The notes: a model not told the origin generated them from the sequence alone. Counted from the stretch's first letter, positions 1-9,796 are shown. The stretch: 64,000 nucleotides of DNA from Variovorax sp. EL159 (GCF_900100965.1 NZ_FMUJ01000002.1:245869-309868), one strand, 5' to 3'. A program made the numbers and translations.

Positions 1-32
1 ATTCGTTCGCGCCGATTCGCCGGGTGCAGAGC

Positions 33-1346
33 TTACTTGTTTGCGGCCTGGAATTTCACCAAAAGTTCGTTTCCGCGCTTGACAGCGCTGTCCAGGGCTT
101 CTTTCGGGGTCTTCTTGCCGGTCCAGATCAGTTCGGTTTCTTCGTCCTCGATGGCGCGGATCTGGGGCATGTTGCCCAGGCGCACGCCACGCGACTTGTC
201 GGTCGTCTTCTTGATCATCTGGTTCACGGCCACGTCGGTGCCCGGGTTCTCCTTGTAGAAGCCCGACTGCTGGGTCAGCTCATAGGCTGCGGTCGTGATC
301 GGCAGGTAGCCGGTGCGCATGTGGCTCTCGGACTGGACCTTGGGGCTCGACAGGAAGGTGAAGAACGCGGCCACGCCCTTGTAGTTGGCGGCCGGCTTGC
401 CCGACATCACCCACAGGCTGGCACCACCGACGATGGTGTTCTGCGGTGCGCCCTGCACGTCCGGGTAGTAGGGCAGCGCCGATTCGGCGAACTTGAACTT
501 GGCGTCGCGCTTCACGCTGGCATAGCTGCCCGACGAGCCGATGAACATCGCGCATTCACCCGAGGTGAACGAGGTGATCGGCTTGCTGGCGCGGCCCTTG
601 TAGACGAAGAGGCCCTGCTTGGACATGTTGGCCAGGTTCTCGAAGTGGCGCACGTGCAGCGGCGAGTTGAACTCCAGGCGCGCGTCGAGGCCGCCGAAGC
701 CGTTGCCCTTGGTGGCGTACGAGGTGTTGTGCCAGGTCGAGAAGCTCTCGAGCTGGGCCCAGCTCATCCACGAGGTGGTGAACGGGCACTGGTTGCCGGC
801 GGCCTTGAGCTTGGCGGCGGCGGCCACGACTTCAGGCCAGGTGGCGGGAGCCTTTTCGGGGTCCAGGCCGGCGGCCTTGAAGGCGTCCTTGTTGTAGTAG
901 AAGACCGTCGTCGAGCTGTTGAACGGGAACGACAGCATCTGGCCGTTGGGGGCCGTGTAGTAGCCGGCCACGGCGGGGATGTACGCCTTGGGGTCGAACT
1001 TCTGGCCGCCTTCCTTCATGACTTCGGCCACGGGCTTGATGGCGCCCTTGGAATACATCATGGTGGCCGTGCCCACTTCGAAGACCTGCAGGATGTCGGG
1101 CGCATTGCCAGAGCGGAAGGCGGCGATGCCGGCGGCCATCGACTGGTCGTATTCGCCCTTGAAGGTCGGCACGACCTTGTATTCCTTCTGGCTCTCGTTG
1201 AACTGTTTGGCGAGGTCGTTGACCCAGTCGTTCAGTGCGCCGTCCATCGAGTGCCACCACTGAATTTCGGTCTGGGCCTGGGCAAGGGCTGGCGCGGCCA
1301 GCAGGGTGGCCAGCGCGGAAGCGATGGCAAGCGTCTTGAAGCGCAT
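33..1346 (-). CDS. ugpB: sn-glycerol-3-phosphate ABC transporter, periplasmic binding protein
   Basis: This 437-residue extracellular solute-binding protein (family 1) captures glycerol-3-phosphate or glycerophosphodiesters in the periplasm for the UgpABCE importer. A Sec signal peptide is visible: basic MRFK, a hydrophobic Ala/Leu stretch, and a probable cut after ALAQAQ near residue 25, followed by the mature start TEIQWWHSMDG typical of UgpB. The full-length match to UgpB is good and an AGGAG ribosome site sits just before the ATG. It is the first gene of a minus-strand unit whose permease and ATPase genes would lie left of the window. The divergent neighbour is serA. Confidence 0.9.
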   Translation of the reverse strand: MRFKTLAIASALATLLAAPALAQAQTEIQWWHSMDGALNDWVNDLAKQFNESQKEYKVVPTFKGEYDQSMAAGIAAFRSGNAPDILQVFEVGTATMMYSKGAIKPVAEVMKEGGQKFDPKAYIPAVAGYYTAPNGQMLSFPFNSSTTVFYYNKDAFKAAGLDPEKAPATWPEVVAAAAKLKAAGNQCPFTTSWMSWAQLESFSTWHNTSYATKGNGFGGLDARLEFNSPLHVRHFENLANMSKQGLFVYKGRASKPITSFTSGECAMFIGSSGSYASVKRDAKFKFAESALPYYPDVQGAPQNTIVGGASLWVMSGKPAANYKGVAAFFTFLSSPKVQSESHMRTGYLPITTAAYELTQQSGFYKENPGTDVAVNQMIKKTTDKSRGVRLGNMPQIRAIEDEETELIWTGKKTPKEALDSAVKRGNELLVKFQAANK

Positions 1347-1481
1347 AGGACTCCTGTAGAGAAAAAGTAAACCGATGATGTTAGGTTACATACGTGACGG
1401 TTTTGCGGCTTTGTCTCACGGAGTCCACAGCGCATGAAACCCGGGTAAACCCCCTTGGACGGCGTGGCGCCATCGGTCGGG

Positions 1482-1507
1482 GCACCCTCATGGTGCGCTG
1501 CACCATG
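1482..1507. promoter_or_regulatory. Compound palindrome between ugpB and serA, candidate operator
   Basis: Two overlapping dyads are visible. GCACC-N5-GGTGC spans 1482-1496, the spacing of an NtrC-type box. CATGGTGC-GCT-GCACCATG spans 1489-1507 as a perfect 8-3-8 inverted repeat. It lies about 65 bases before serA and 140 bases before ugpB. The protein that binds is not known, and I find no good sigma-54 promoter next to it. Confidence 0.4.
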
Positions 1508-1571
1508 CTAGCATCGCCCTCCCTTTTTTGGCCTAGCTTGTCGCCATGGCCGGGGCTTCCTTGAGTACCTC

Positions 1572-2804
1572 ATGAGCAGCAAAACCTCCCTCGACAAAAG
1601 CAGGATCAAGTTCCTTTTGCTCGAGGGCATCCACCCCTCGGCCGTGGAGGTGCTGCGCGCCGCCGGCTACACCAACATCGAGTCGCTGCCGGGTGCCCTG
1701 CCCGACGCCGAACTCAAGGCCAAGATCGCCGACGTGCATTTCGTGGGCATTCGCTCGCGGACCCAGCTGACGGCCGAAGTCTTCGCGGCCGCGCACAAGC
1801 TGGTGGCGGCCGGGTGCTTCTGCATCGGCACGAACCAGGTCGACCTTGAAGCTGCCCGCGAGCATGGCGTGGCGGTGTTCAACGCACCTTTCTCCAACAC
1901 CCGTTCGGTGGCCGAACTGGTGCTGGCCGAAGCCATCCTGCTGCTGCGTGGCGTGCCCGAGAAGAGCGCGGTGGCGCATCGCGGCGGCTGGCTCAAGTCG
2001 GCCGAGAACGCCTTTGAAATCCGCGGCAAGACGCTGGGCATCGTGGGCTACGGCTCGATCGGCGCGCAGCTGTCGGTGCTGGCCGAGGCATTGGGCATGC
2101 ACGTCGCTTTTTTCGATGTGGTCACCAAGCTGCCGCTGGGCAATGCGCGCCAGGTGCGTGAGCTGCACCAGCTGCTGGCGCAGAGCGACATCGTGACGCT
2201 GCACGTGCCCGAGACGCAGGCCACGCAATGGATGATCGGCGAGGCCGAGTTCGCCGCCATGAAGCCGGGCGCGATCCTCATCAACGCCTCGCGCGGCACC
2301 GTGGTCGAGATCGAGGCGCTGGCCGCGGCACTGAAGGAAAAGAAGCTGCTGGGCGCCGCCATCGACGTGTTCCCGGTGGAGCCGCGCAGCAACAAGGACG
2401 AGTTCCAGTCGCCGCTGCGTGGGCTGGACAACGTGATCCTGACCCCGCACATCGGTGGCTCGACGATGGAGGCGCAGGCCAACATCGGGCTGGAAGTGGC
2501 CGAGAAGCTGGTCAAGTACAGCGACAACGGAACCTCGACCTCGTCGGTCAACTTCCCCGAGGTGGCGCTGCCCGCGCACCCCGGCAAGCATCGGCTGCTG
2601 CACATCCACCGGAACGTGCCGGGCGTGCTGTCCGAGATCAACAAGATCTTTTCGGACAACAACATCAACATCTCCTCGCAGTTCCTGCAGACCAACGAGA
2701 AGGTCGGCTATGTGGTGATGGACATCGACGCAGCCTCGTCGGACCTTGCGCTGGAGAAGCTGGCGAAGGTGAACGGGACGATCCGCAGCCGCGTGCTGTT
2801 CTAA
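1572..2804 (+). CDS. serA: D-3-phosphoglycerate dehydrogenase
   Basis: This enzyme catalyses the first step of serine synthesis, oxidising 3-phosphoglycerate to 3-phosphohydroxypyruvate with NAD. It has 410 residues, the same length as Escherichia coli SerA. The D-2-hydroxyacid dehydrogenase fold carries the Rossmann motif GYGSIG at 159-164 and the catalytic set Arg241, Glu270 and His293. The last 70 residues form an ACT domain (HIHRNVPGVLSEINKIF), which in this family binds serine for feedback inhibition. It is a stand-alone gene, divergent from ugpB and followed by a dispersed palindromic repeat. Confidence 0.95.
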   Translation: MSSKTSLDKSRIKFLLLEGIHPSAVEVLRAAGYTNIESLPGALPDAELKAKIADVHFVGIRSRTQLTAEVFAAAHKLVAAGCFCIGTNQVDLEAAREHGVAVFNAPFSNTRSVAELVLAEAILLLRGVPEKSAVAHRGGWLKSAENAFEIRGKTLGIVGYGSIGAQLSVLAEALGMHVAFFDVVTKLPLGNARQVRELHQLLAQSDIVTLHVPETQATQWMIGEAEFAAMKPGAILINASRGTVVEIEALAAALKEKKLLGAAIDVFPVEPRSNKDEFQSPLRGLDNVILTPHIGGSTMEAQANIGLEVAEKLVKYSDNGTSTSSVNFPEVALPAHPGKHRLLHIHRNVPGVLSEINKIFSDNNINISSQFLQTNEKVGYVVMDIDAASSDLALEKLAKVNGTIRSRVLF

Positions 2805-2856
2805 GGCTCCGAGGTTTCTTTCACGGGGCTCGGCGATGGGGCCGGTCTCCGTGTTG

Positions 2857-2897
2857 CTCTCTCTCCCTCCGGGAGAGGGTTGGGGTAAGGGCGCCGG
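2857..2897 (+). repeat. Dispersed palindromic element, family A (copy 1)
   Basis: The stem-loop CTCTCCC-tcc-GGGAGAG at 2861-2877 follows a TTGCTC lead and is followed by a G-rich tail (GGTTGGGGTAAGGGC). The same architecture occurs twice more at 38301-38409. It sits in the serA-DUF3683 gap and may act as a terminator or REP-like element. Confidence 0.6.
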
Positions 2898-3050
2898 CAT
2901 CAACGCCACGACACGCGCCCGGCATCCGCTCCGCGCGGTCGCCATAGCACAAGGGCAACCACAAGCCCACAGGCAAAGCCCCCAAGCCCTGCCCTAAAAT
3001 CCACCCCCCGGCTACATGGGCGCGCAGCGCCTGGCCAAGGGCCCCACCCG

Positions 3051-6000
3051 ATGAATGCTCCGACCGCGTTGAACACGCTGTTGGCACAGGCCGCAGAGCC
3101 TGTCCGACTGCGCGAGATCCCGTACAACTACACCAGCTTCTCCGATCGAGAGATCGTGATTCGCCTGCTGGGCGAACGCGGCTGGGACCTGCTCCAGACC
3201 CTGCGCGCCGAGCGCCGCACCGGCCGATCGGCGCGCATGCTCTACGAGGTGCTGGGCGACATCTGGGTCGTGCAGCGCAACCCCTACCTTGTCGACGACC
3301 TGCTCGACAACCCGCGCCGCCGGGGCCAGCTGGTCGATGCCCTCAAGCATCGCCTGACCGAAGTCCAGAAGCGCCGCACCCCCGACAGCGACCTGCCGCG
3401 CGACCAGCTCGTGGGCGAGCTGACGCACCTCGTGGGCAACGCGGTGTCCACCTTCGACACCATGTTCCGCGACGTCGCCGCCCTGCGCCGCAAGGCCACG
3501 CGCGTGCTGCGTCGGCTCACGGCCAAGGACAACATCAAGTTCGACGGCCTCTCGCGCGTGTCTCACGTGACCGACGCGACCGACTGGCGCGTCGAGTACC
3601 CCTTCGTCGTGCTGTGCCCCGACACCGAGACCGAGATGGCGCTGCTGGTGAAGGGCTGCATCGAACTCGGCCTGACCATCATTCCGCGCGGCGGCGGCAC
3701 CGGCTACACCGGCGGCGCGATTCCGCTGACCTGGAACAGCGTCGTCATCAACACCGAGAAGCTCGAGGCGATGACCGAGGTCGAGCACGTCTCGCTGCCC
3801 GGCCTCGAGCAGCCCGTGCCGACCATCTGGACCGAAGCCGGCGTGGTCACGCAGCGCGTGGCCGATGCGGCCGAGCGCGCGGGCTTCGTGTTCGCGGTCG
3901 ACCCGACCTCGGCCGAGGCTTCGTGCGTCGGCGGCAACGTGGCGATGAATGCCGGCGGCAAGAAGGCCGTGCTGTGGGGCACCGCGCTCGACAACCTCGC
4001 CTCGTGGCGCATGGTCACGCCGCAGGCCGAGTGGCTCGAAGTGACCCGCATCGGCCACAACCTCGGCAAGATCCACGACACCGAGCGCGCCGTGTTCGAG
4101 CTGCAGTACTACGCGGCTGATGGCAAGACGAAGCTGCGCACCGAGCACCTCGACATCCCCGGCAAGACCTTCCGCAAGGAAGGCCTCGGCAAGGACGTGA
4201 CCGACAAGTTCCTCTCGGGCCTGCCGGGCATCCAGAAAGAAGGCTGCGACGGCCTCATCACCAGCTGCCGCTGGGTCGTGCACCGCATGCCCGCCCACAC
4301 GCGCACGGTGTGCCTCGAATTCTTCGGCAATGCAAAAGACGCGGTGCCCAGCATCGTCGAGATCAAGGACTTCATGTTCGCCGAGCAGAAGCGCTCGGGC
4401 GTGCTGCTGGCGGGCCTCGAGCACCTGGACGACCGGTACCTGAAGGCCGTGGGCTACGCCACAAAGTCGAAGAAGCACGGCGGCCTGCCGAAGATGGTGC
4501 TGTTCGGCGACATCGCGGGCGACGACGCCGACGCGGTGGCCCGCGTCACCTCGGAAGTGGTGCGCATTGCCAACTCGCGCAGCGGCGAAGGCTTCATCGC
4601 CATCAGCCCCGAGGCGCGCAAGAAATTCTGGCTCGACCGCAAGCGCACGGCGGCCATCAGCAAGCACACCAACGCCTTCAAGATCAACGAAGACGTGGTG
4701 ATCCCGCTGCCGCGCATGGCGGAGTACAGCGACGGCATCGAGCGCATCAACATCGAGCTGTCGCTGCAGAACAAGCTCGCGCTGACCGACGAGCTCGAAA
4801 CCTTCCTCACGCGCGGCAACCTGCCGCTGGGCAAGACCGACGACGCGCACGAGATCCCGGCCGCCGAGCTGCTCGAAGACCGCGTGGCGCAGGCCGTTGC
4901 GCTGGTGCAGGAGACGCGCACGCTGTGGGCCGGCTGGCTGCAGAACGTCGACGCGTTGTTCCCGCAGCTGCAGGACCACAGCCTGCGCGCCAGCTGGAAG
5001 ACGCAGTTGCGCCAGCCGCTGCAGGACATCTTTCCGGGGGCCGAGTTCGCGCCGATCCTGGCCGAGTGCACGGCCATCCACAAACGCGTGCTCAAGGGCC
5101 GCGTGTGGGTCGCGCTGCACATGCACGCGGGCGACGGCAACGTGCACACCAACATTCCTGTGAACAGCGACAACTACGACATGCTGCAGACCGCGCATGC
5201 CGCGGTGGTGCGCATCATGGCGCTGGCGCGCAGCCTGGACGGCGTGATCTCGGGCGAGCATGGCATCGGCATCACCAAGCTCGAGTTCCTGAGCGACGAA
5301 GAACTGAAGCCCTTCACCGACTACAAGAAGCGGGTCGACCCCGAAGGCCGCTTCAACAAGGGCAAGCTGCTGCGGGCGCCCGCGGGCGAAGCCGTCGCGC
5401 TGCACGCCGACCTGACCAACGCCTACACGCCGAGCTTCGGCCTCATGGGGCACGAGTCGCTGATCATGCAGCAGAGCGACATCGGCGCCATTGCCGACAG
5501 CGTGAAGGACTGCCTGCGCTGTGGCAAGTGCAAGCCGGTGTGCGCCACGCACGTGCCGCGCGCCAACCTGCTCTACAGCCCGCGCAACAAGATCCTTGCG
5601 ACCTCGCTGCTGGTCGAAGCCTTCCTCTACGAAGAGCAGACGCGGCGCGGCATCAGCATCAAGCACTGGGAAGAGTTCGAGGACGTGGCCGACCACTGCA
5701 CCGTGTGCCACAAGTGCCTGACGCCGTGCCCGGTGAAGATCGACTTCGGCGACGTGTCGATGAACATGCGCAACCTGCTGCGCAAGATGGGGCAGAAGAG
5801 CTTCCGTCCCGGCAACGCGGCCGCGATGTTCTTCCTGAACGCGACCAACCCGCAGACCATCAAGACGGTGCGCGCGGGCATGGTGGGTGTCGGCTTCAAG
5901 GCGCAGCGCCTGGCCAACGACCTGCTGCGCGGCCTTGCGAAGAAGCAGACCGGCGCGCCGCCGGCCACGCTGGGGCCTGCGCCGATCAAGGAACAGGTGA

Positions 6001-6929
6001 TCCACTTCATCAACAAGAAGATGCCGGGCAACCTGCCGAAGAAGACGGCACGCGCGCTGCTCGACATCGAGGATGCCGACTACGTGCCGATCATCCGCAA
6101 CCCGAAGTCGACCACGTCCGAAACCGAGGCGGTCTTCTACTTCCCGGGGTGTGGATCGGAGCGGCTGTTCTCGCAGGTCGGTCTGGCGACGCAGGCCATG
6201 CTCTGGCATGCGGGCGTGCAGACGGTGCTGCCGCCGGGCTATCTGTGCTGCGGCTATCCGCAGCGCGGCAGCGGCCAGTTCGACAAGGCCGAGAAGATGA
6301 TCACGGACAACCGCGTGCTCTTCCACCGCGTGGCCAACACGCTCAACTACCTCGACATCAAGACGGTGGTGGTGAGCTGCGGCACCTGCTACGACCAGCT
6401 GCAGGGCTACCAGTTCGACAAGATCTTCCCGGGATGCCGGATCATCGACATCCACGAGTACCTGCTCGAAAAGGGCATCACGCTGGCCGGTGCGGGCGGT
6501 GGTGGCTACCTGTACCACGACCCCTGCCATTCGCCGATGAAGCAGCAGGACCCGATGAAGACGGTGAAGGCGCTGGTTGGCGACAACGTGCTCAAGAACG
6601 ACCGTTGCTGCGGCGAGTCGGGCACGCTGGGCGTGTCGCGGCCCGACATCTCCACGCAGATCCGCTTCCGCAAGGAAGAAGAACTGAAGAAGGGCGAGGC
6701 CGCACTGCGCGAGAGCGGCAACGTCGGTGCGACCGACAACGTGAAGATCCTCACCAGCTGCCCGAGCTGCCTGCAAGGCCTCTCGCGCTACGGCAACGAC
6801 CTGAACAACGGCCTGCTCGAAGCCGACTACATCGTGGTCGAGATGGCCAACAAGATCCTCGGCAACGACTGGATGCCGCAATACGTGGCCGCCGCCAACC
6901 AGGGTGGCATCGAACGGGTGCTGGTATGA
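3051..6929 (+). CDS. Large FAD-linked oxidoreductase with DUF3683, two 4Fe-4S clusters and cysteine-rich domains
   Basis: This 1292-residue multidomain protein is related to D-lactate/glycolate dehydrogenases. An N-terminal DUF3683 region (about 1-150) precedes a PP-loop FAD-binding domain (about 183-400, with [13 protein letters not shown] and [13 protein letters not shown]) and an FAD-oxidase C-terminal domain. Two CxxCxxCxxxC motifs follow (Cys821/824/827/831 and 883/886/889/893). The end holds two CCG-type cysteine-rich domains ([35 protein letters not shown]). The layout resembles a GlcD or Dld flavoprotein fused to a GlcF-like electron-transfer subunit, so it probably oxidises a 2-hydroxy acid and passes electrons to the quinone pool. 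The substrate is not evident. Its stop overlaps the HIT gene start as ATGA. Confidence 0.88.
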   Translation: MNAPTALNTLLAQAAEPVRLREIPYNYTSFSDREIVIRLLGERGWDLLQTLRAERRTGRSARMLYEVLGDIWVVQRNPYLVDDLLDNPRRRGQLVDALKHRLTEVQKRRTPDSDLPRDQLVGELTHLVGNAVSTFDTMFRDVAALRRKATRVLRRLTAKDNIKFDGLSRVSHVTDATDWRVEYPFVVLCPDTETEMALLVKGCIELGLTIIPRGGGTGYTGGAIPLTWNSVVINTEKLEAMTEVEHVSLPGLEQPVPTIWTEAGVVTQRVADAAERAGFVFAVDPTSAEASCVGGNVAMNAGGKKAVLWGTALDNLASWRMVTPQAEWLEVTRIGHNLGKIHDTERAVFELQYYAADGKTKLRTEHLDIPGKTFRKEGLGKDVTDKFLSGLPGIQKEGCDGLITSCRWVVHRMPAHTRTVCLEFFGNAKDAVPSIVEIKDFMFAEQKRSGVLLAGLEHLDDRYLKAVGYATKSKKHGGLPKMVLFGDIAGDDADAVARVTSEVVRIANSRSGEGFIAISPEARKKFWLDRKRTAAISKHTNAFKINEDVVIPLPRMAEYSDGIERINIELSLQNKLALTDELETFLTRGNLPLGKTDDAHEIPAAELLEDRVAQAVALVQETRTLWAGWLQNVDALFPQLQDHSLRASWKTQLRQPLQDIFPGAEFAPILAECTAIHKRVLKGRVWVALHMHAGDGNVHTNIPVNSDNYDMLQTAHAAVVRIMALARSLDGVISGEHGIGITKLEFLSDEELKPFTDYKKRVDPEGRFNKGKLLRAPAGEAVALHADLTNAYTPSFGLMGHESLIMQQSDIGAIADSVKDCLRCGKCKPVCATHVPRANLLYSPRNKILATSLLVEAFLYEEQTRRGISIKHWEEFEDVADHCTVCHKCLTPCPVKIDFGDVSMNMRNLLRKMGQKSFRPGNAAAMFFLNATNPQTIKTVRAGMVGVGFKAQRLANDLLRGLAKKQTGAPPATLGPAPIKEQVIHFINKKMPGNLPKKTARALLDIEDADYVPIIRNPKSTTSETEAVFYFPGCGSERLFSQVGLATQAMLWHAGVQTVLPPGYLCCGYPQRGSGQFDKAEKMITDNRVLFHRVANTLNYLDIKTVVVSCGTCYDQLQGYQFDKIFPGCRIIDIHEYLLEKGITLAGAGGGGYLYHDPCHSPMKQQDPMKTVKALVGDNVLKNDRCCGESGTLGVSRPDISTQIRFRKEEELKKGEAALRESGNVGATDNVKILTSCPSCLQGLSRYGNDLNNGLLEADYIVVEMANKILGNDWMPQYVAAANQGGIERVLV

Positions 6930-7363
6930 AGGTGCAAGGCTGTCCCTTGTGCGAAGGCCCCGGTGGCCGTGTCGTGTTCGAGGGCGCGAAGCTGCGCGTC
7001 ATCCATGCGGAAGAGGCCGGGTTCCCGGCGTTCTATCGCGTGGTCTGGCGCGCGCATGCGGCGGAGTTTTCCGATCTCGAAGCGTCCGACCGCGTGCTGT
7101 GCGTGGAGGCCGTGACGGTGGTCGAGCAATGCCTGCGCGAGCACCTGAAGCCCGCCAAGATCAACCTGGCCGCGCTCGGCAACATGGTGCCGCACCTGCA
7201 TTGGCACGTGATCGCGCGCTTTGCGGACGACAGCCATTTCCCCGGCTCGATCTGGGCGCCGGTGCAGCGCGAAGTGAATGCAGCGCAGCAGGCGCAGGTG
7301 GCCGCGCGCCTGCCGGCCATCGAGGCTGCGATGATCGAGCGTCTGGTCACGAGGAGCTTCTGA
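6926..7363 (+). CDS. HIT (histidine triad) family protein
   Basis: This is a 145-residue nucleotide-binding hydrolase of the HIT superfamily. The triad HLHWH places His90, His92 and His94 in the family order, after the usual N-P-H lead-in (GNMVPH). Two N-terminal cysteines, Cys6 and Cys9, are typical of the zinc-bearing subgroup found in Betaproteobacteria. Members cleave nucleoside phosphoramidates or dinucleoside polyphosphates; the exact substrate here is unknown. It is translationally coupled to the upstream flavoprotein (4-base overlap) and to the downstream DUF971 gene (stop and start share one base, TGATG). Confidence 0.85.
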   Translation: MKVQGCPLCEGPGGRVVFEGAKLRVIHAEEAGFPAFYRVVWRAHAAEFSDLEASDRVLCVEAVTVVEQCLREHLKPAKINLAALGNMVPHLHWHVIARFADDSHFPGSIWAPVQREVNAAQQAQVAARLPAIEAAMIERLVTRSF

Positions 7364-7776
7364 TGGCAGGTTTGAAACCGGGCGCACCGACGCCGCAATC
7401 GATCACCGTGCACGGCCAGTCGCGCGTGCTCGAAGTCGGGTTTTCGGATGGCGCGACCTTTCGCATTCCCTTCGAGCTGATGCGCATCTATTCGCCGTCC
7501 GCTGAAGTGCAGGGCCATGGCCCGGGGCAGGAGATCCTGCAGACCGGCAAGCGCGAAGTCGAGCTGGCCAACCTGGAGCCGGTCGGCAACTACGCGGTGC
7601 AGCCGACCTTCAGCGACGGGCACAACACCGGCATCTACTCGTGGGACCTGCTCTACGAACTCGGTGCGAAGCAGGCCGAGTTGTGGGCCGAGTACGAGCG
7701 GCGCCTTGCCGCGGCGGGTGTCGATCGCGACACGCCGATGATCGACAAGAGCGGCCACGCCTGCAGCAGCCACTGA
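7363..7776 (+). CDS. DUF971 domain protein (gamma-butyrobetaine hydroxylase-like N-terminal domain)
   Basis: This 137-residue stand-alone DUF971 protein has the core block for the family: LEVGFSDGATFRIPFELMR, VELANLEPVGNYAVQPTFSDGHNTGIYSW and the helix YELG. In eukaryotes the domain precedes the gamma-butyrobetaine hydroxylase catalytic domain. Bacterial single-domain versions have been linked to Fe-S protein maturation, but its role here is inference. In Betaproteobacteria it commonly sits near ubiE, as it does here. It is the third gene of a tightly coupled unit, and a hairpin follows it. Confidence 0.85.
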   Translation: MAGLKPGAPTPQSITVHGQSRVLEVGFSDGATFRIPFELMRIYSPSAEVQGHGPGQEILQTGKREVELANLEPVGNYAVQPTFSDGHNTGIYSWDLLYELGAKQAELWAEYERRLAAAGVDRDTPMIDKSGHACSSH

Positions 7777-7797
7777 GGTCCGGCTTCGGGTCGCCGT

Positions 7798-7814
7798 GCT
7801 ATTGAAAAGATAGC
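7798..7814. repeat. Short stem-loop GCTAT-N7-ATAGC, family C (copy 1)
   Basis: A five-base stem with a seven-base AT-rich loop lies just after the DUF971 stop. The same stem, extended to eight base pairs, recurs at 43706-43728. I associate such elements with Comamonadaceae intergenic regions from general knowledge. Confidence 0.5.
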
Positions 7815-7828
7815 CCTACAGGCAGGAA

Positions 7829-7850
7829 GGGCGCGCGTTTCGACGCGCCC
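7829..7850 (+). terminator. Probable hairpin terminator after DUF971
   Basis: GGGCGCG (7829-7835) pairs with CGCGCCC (7844-7850), with two further C-G pairs and one bulged A. A weak GTGTTTG tract follows, so termination strength is uncertain. Confidence 0.4.
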
Positions 7851-7901
7851 GTGTTTGAATAAAAAAGCAACAAATGTCCGCCGTACGTGCGGGGTCGTCA
7901 G

Positions 7902-7929
7902 CTTGATGTGCGTGCTTCCGGCCTAACAT
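7902..7929 (+). promoter_or_regulatory. Candidate sigma-70 promoter of ubiE
   Basis: CTTGAT/TTGATG at 7902-7908 and TAACAT at 7924-7929 are separated by 15-16 bases. A start point about seven bases after the -10 box would fall at or beside the ATG at 7937. No Shine-Dalgarno sequence is visible, which suggests a leaderless or nearly leaderless transcript. Confidence 0.4.
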
Positions 7930-7936
7930 CGGTTGC

Positions 7937-8668
7937 ATGAGCACCACACACTTCGGCTTCGAGAAGGTCGACGAAAGCGAGAAGGCGAAACGCGTTCGCG
8001 GCGTCTTCGACTCGGTAGCCTCGCGCTACGACGTCATGAACGACCTGATGTCGGTCGGCCTGCATCGCGCCTGGAAGGCCTACACCGTGATGGTGGCGAA
8101 CGTGGGCGAAGGCTCGCGCGTGCTCGACATCGCGGGCGGCACCGGCGACCTCGCCATGGCCTTCGCCAAGAAGGTCGGCGCCACCGGCCAGGTGGTTCAC
8201 ACCGACATCAACGAAGCCATGCTGCGCACCGGCCGCGACCGTCTGCTCGACGCCGGCGTGTCGCTGCCCACCATGGTTTGCGACGCCGAGAAGCTGCCCT
8301 TTCCCGACAACCACTTCGACGTGGTCACGGTGGCCTTCGGCCTGCGCAACATGACGCACAAGGACATCGCGCTCAAGGAAATGAACCGCGTGCTCAAGCC
8401 GCGCGGCAAGTTGCTGGTGCTCGAGTTCTCGAAGGTCGCGAAGCCGCTGGCCAAGGCCTACGACTGGTACTCCTTCAACGTGCTGCCGCGGCTGGGCAAG
8501 CTCGTGGCCGGTGACGATGCGAGCTATCGCTATCTCGCCGAATCGATCCGGATGCATCCCGCGCAAGAGGAGCTCAAGACCCTCATGAAAGAGGGCGGTT
8601 TCGGACATGTGGACTATCACAACATGACGGGTGGCGTGGCTGCCCTCCATGTTGGAATCAAGTGTTGA
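7937..8668 (+). CDS. ubiE: Ubiquinone/menaquinone C-methyltransferase UbiE
   Basis: This SAM-dependent C-methyltransferase acts in the ubiquinone pathway. It has 243 residues. The SAM-binding motif [10 protein letters not shown], is at 63-71, and the UbiE signatures YDVMNDLMS (near 31-39) and [10 protein letters not shown] are present. It opens a group of quinone genes (ubiE, a Tim44-like gene, ubiJ, ubiB) in the order known from other Proteobacteria apart from the inserted Tim44-like gene. The next gene's start lies 32 bases downstream. Confidence 0.95.
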   Translation: MSTTHFGFEKVDESEKAKRVRGVFDSVASRYDVMNDLMSVGLHRAWKAYTVMVANVGEGSRVLDIAGGTGDLAMAFAKKVGATGQVVHTDINEAMLRTGRDRLLDAGVSLPTMVCDAEKLPFPDNHFDVVTVAFGLRNMTHKDIALKEMNRVLKPRGKLLVLEFSKVAKPLAKAYDWYSFNVLPRLGKLVAGDDASYRYLAESIRMHPAQEELKTLMKEGGFGHVDYHNMTGGVAALHVGIKC

Positions 8669-8700
8669 TGAGGCGAATCTTTCGCTCAAGAGGAGACGAC

Positions 8701-9738
8701 ATGAAGAGTTTGGGTACTTTGTTTTTGGCGGCTGCAATGGTGCTGGGCAGTGTCCAGGCTGAAGCCGCTCGCATGGGCGGTGGCAAGTCCATGGGGCGCC
8801 AGTCGTCCAACGTGACGCAACGCCAGGCCACGCCGCCGGCAGCGCCCGGCGCACCCGCGCAACAGAACGCCACCAACGCCGCAGCAGCCAAGCCCGCAAC
8901 GCCGGCCGCGGCTGCCGCACCGAAGCGCCCGTGGGGTGCCATGCTCGGCGGCCTCGCCGCGGGCCTGGGCCTCGCATGGCTTGCGCATTCGCTCGGCCTC
9001 GGCGCCGGCTTCGGCAACATCCTGCTGATCGGCCTGCTCGTGCTGGCCGGCGTGGTGGTGTGGCGCATGATCAAGGCGCGCTCGCAGCAAGCTTCGGGCG
9101 CCAATCGCCAGGGCGGCTTCGCATTCCAGGGCGCAGGCGGCAGCCCGAGCAACGCCACCGCACCCGTGCAGTACAGCCCGGCCAACGTGGGCAACGACGC
9201 ATCGGCCCGTCCGTGGGAACGCAATGCCACGGCCTTCGACAGCACGCCCGCAACGGATGCGGACCGTCATGGCAGCAGCCTCTCCGCAGCAGGCGCTGCG
9301 GCCGGTGGCAGCATGATCGGTTCGGCTCTGGCAGGCTCGCAAGCCTGGGGCACGCCCGCCGGCTTCGACGTGGAAGGCTTCCTCGGCGCAGCCAAGCGCA
9401 ACTTCGTGACGCTGCAGGATGCATGGGACCGCGCCGATGTGTCGACGCTGCGTTCGATGATGACCGACAGCATGGTCGACGAGATCCGCACGCAACTGGC
9501 CGATCGCGCCAGCCACACGGGTGGTGCCTCGAACAAGACCGAAGTCGTGATGCTCGACGCCAAGCTGCTCGGCATCGAAGAGCTGCCCGATGCCTACATG
9601 GCCAGCGTGGAGTTCTCCGGCATGATCCGCGAAGACGCCTCGGCAGGCCCGGGTCCGTTCCGCGAAGTCTGGAACATGACCAAGCCGACCAGCGGCAACA
9701 GCGGCTGGCTGGTGGCCGGCGTGCAGGCTCTGCAGTAA
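8701..9738 (+). CDS. Tim44-like domain membrane protein
   Basis: This 345-residue protein has a Sec signal peptide (MKSLGTLFLAAAMVLGSVQAEA), a low-complexity Ala/Pro/Gln linker, and two hydrophobic segments near residues 78-122 (MLGGLAAGLGLAWLAHSLGL and NILLIGLLVLAGVVVW). A C-terminal Tim44-like domain (about 220-345) follows. I chose the ATG at 8701 because AGAGGAG lies just before it and the signal peptide begins there; an in-frame ATG at 8662 would overlap ubiE. Mitochondrial Tim44 tethers the import motor to membranes. The bacterial function is unknown, and the location between ubiE and ubiJ suggests a link to the membrane quinone machinery. Confidence 0.8.
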   Translation: MKSLGTLFLAAAMVLGSVQAEAARMGGGKSMGRQSSNVTQRQATPPAAPGAPAQQNATNAAAAKPATPAAAAAPKRPWGAMLGGLAAGLGLAWLAHSLGLGAGFGNILLIGLLVLAGVVVWRMIKARSQQASGANRQGGFAFQGAGGSPSNATAPVQYSPANVGNDASARPWERNATAFDSTPATDADRHGSSLSAAGAAAGGSMIGSALAGSQAWGTPAGFDVEGFLGAAKRNFVTLQDAWDRADVSTLRSMMTDSMVDEIRTQLADRASHTGGASNKTEVVMLDAKLLGIEELPDAYMASVEFSGMIREDASAGPGPFREVWNMTKPTSGNSGWLVAGVQALQ

Positions 9739-9759
9739 ACAAAAAGCTGAAGCGCGGCC

Positions 9760-9789
9760 GTCACAGGGCCGCGACAGTGACGGGATAAT
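9760..9789 (+). promoter_or_regulatory. Candidate promoter of ubiJ-ubiB
   Basis: GTCACA (9760-9765) and GATAAT (9784-9789) are spaced by 18 bases. The -35 part lies inside a CGCGGCC-N6-GGGCCGCG hairpin. Initiation would fall near 9796, next to the ATG at 9797. Confidence 0.4.
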
Positions 9790-9796
9790 GGGGACC

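Noticed and set aside
1346..1420. Possible Pho box before ugpB
   Set aside because: GTCAC and GTAAC half-sites are present, but their 9-base offset does not match the 11-base period of PhoB sites.
1529..1542. Possible sigma-54 promoter TGGCC-N-TTGT before serA
   Set aside because: Spacing between the GG and the expected GC element is two bases short, and the -12 element is poor.
3012..6881. A 1289-codon open frame on the minus strand covering the large flavoprotein gene
   Set aside because: It is a mirror of a GC-rich gene: its protein is Ala/Arg/His/Val-rich with no domain, whereas the plus frame has clear FAD and Fe-S motifs.
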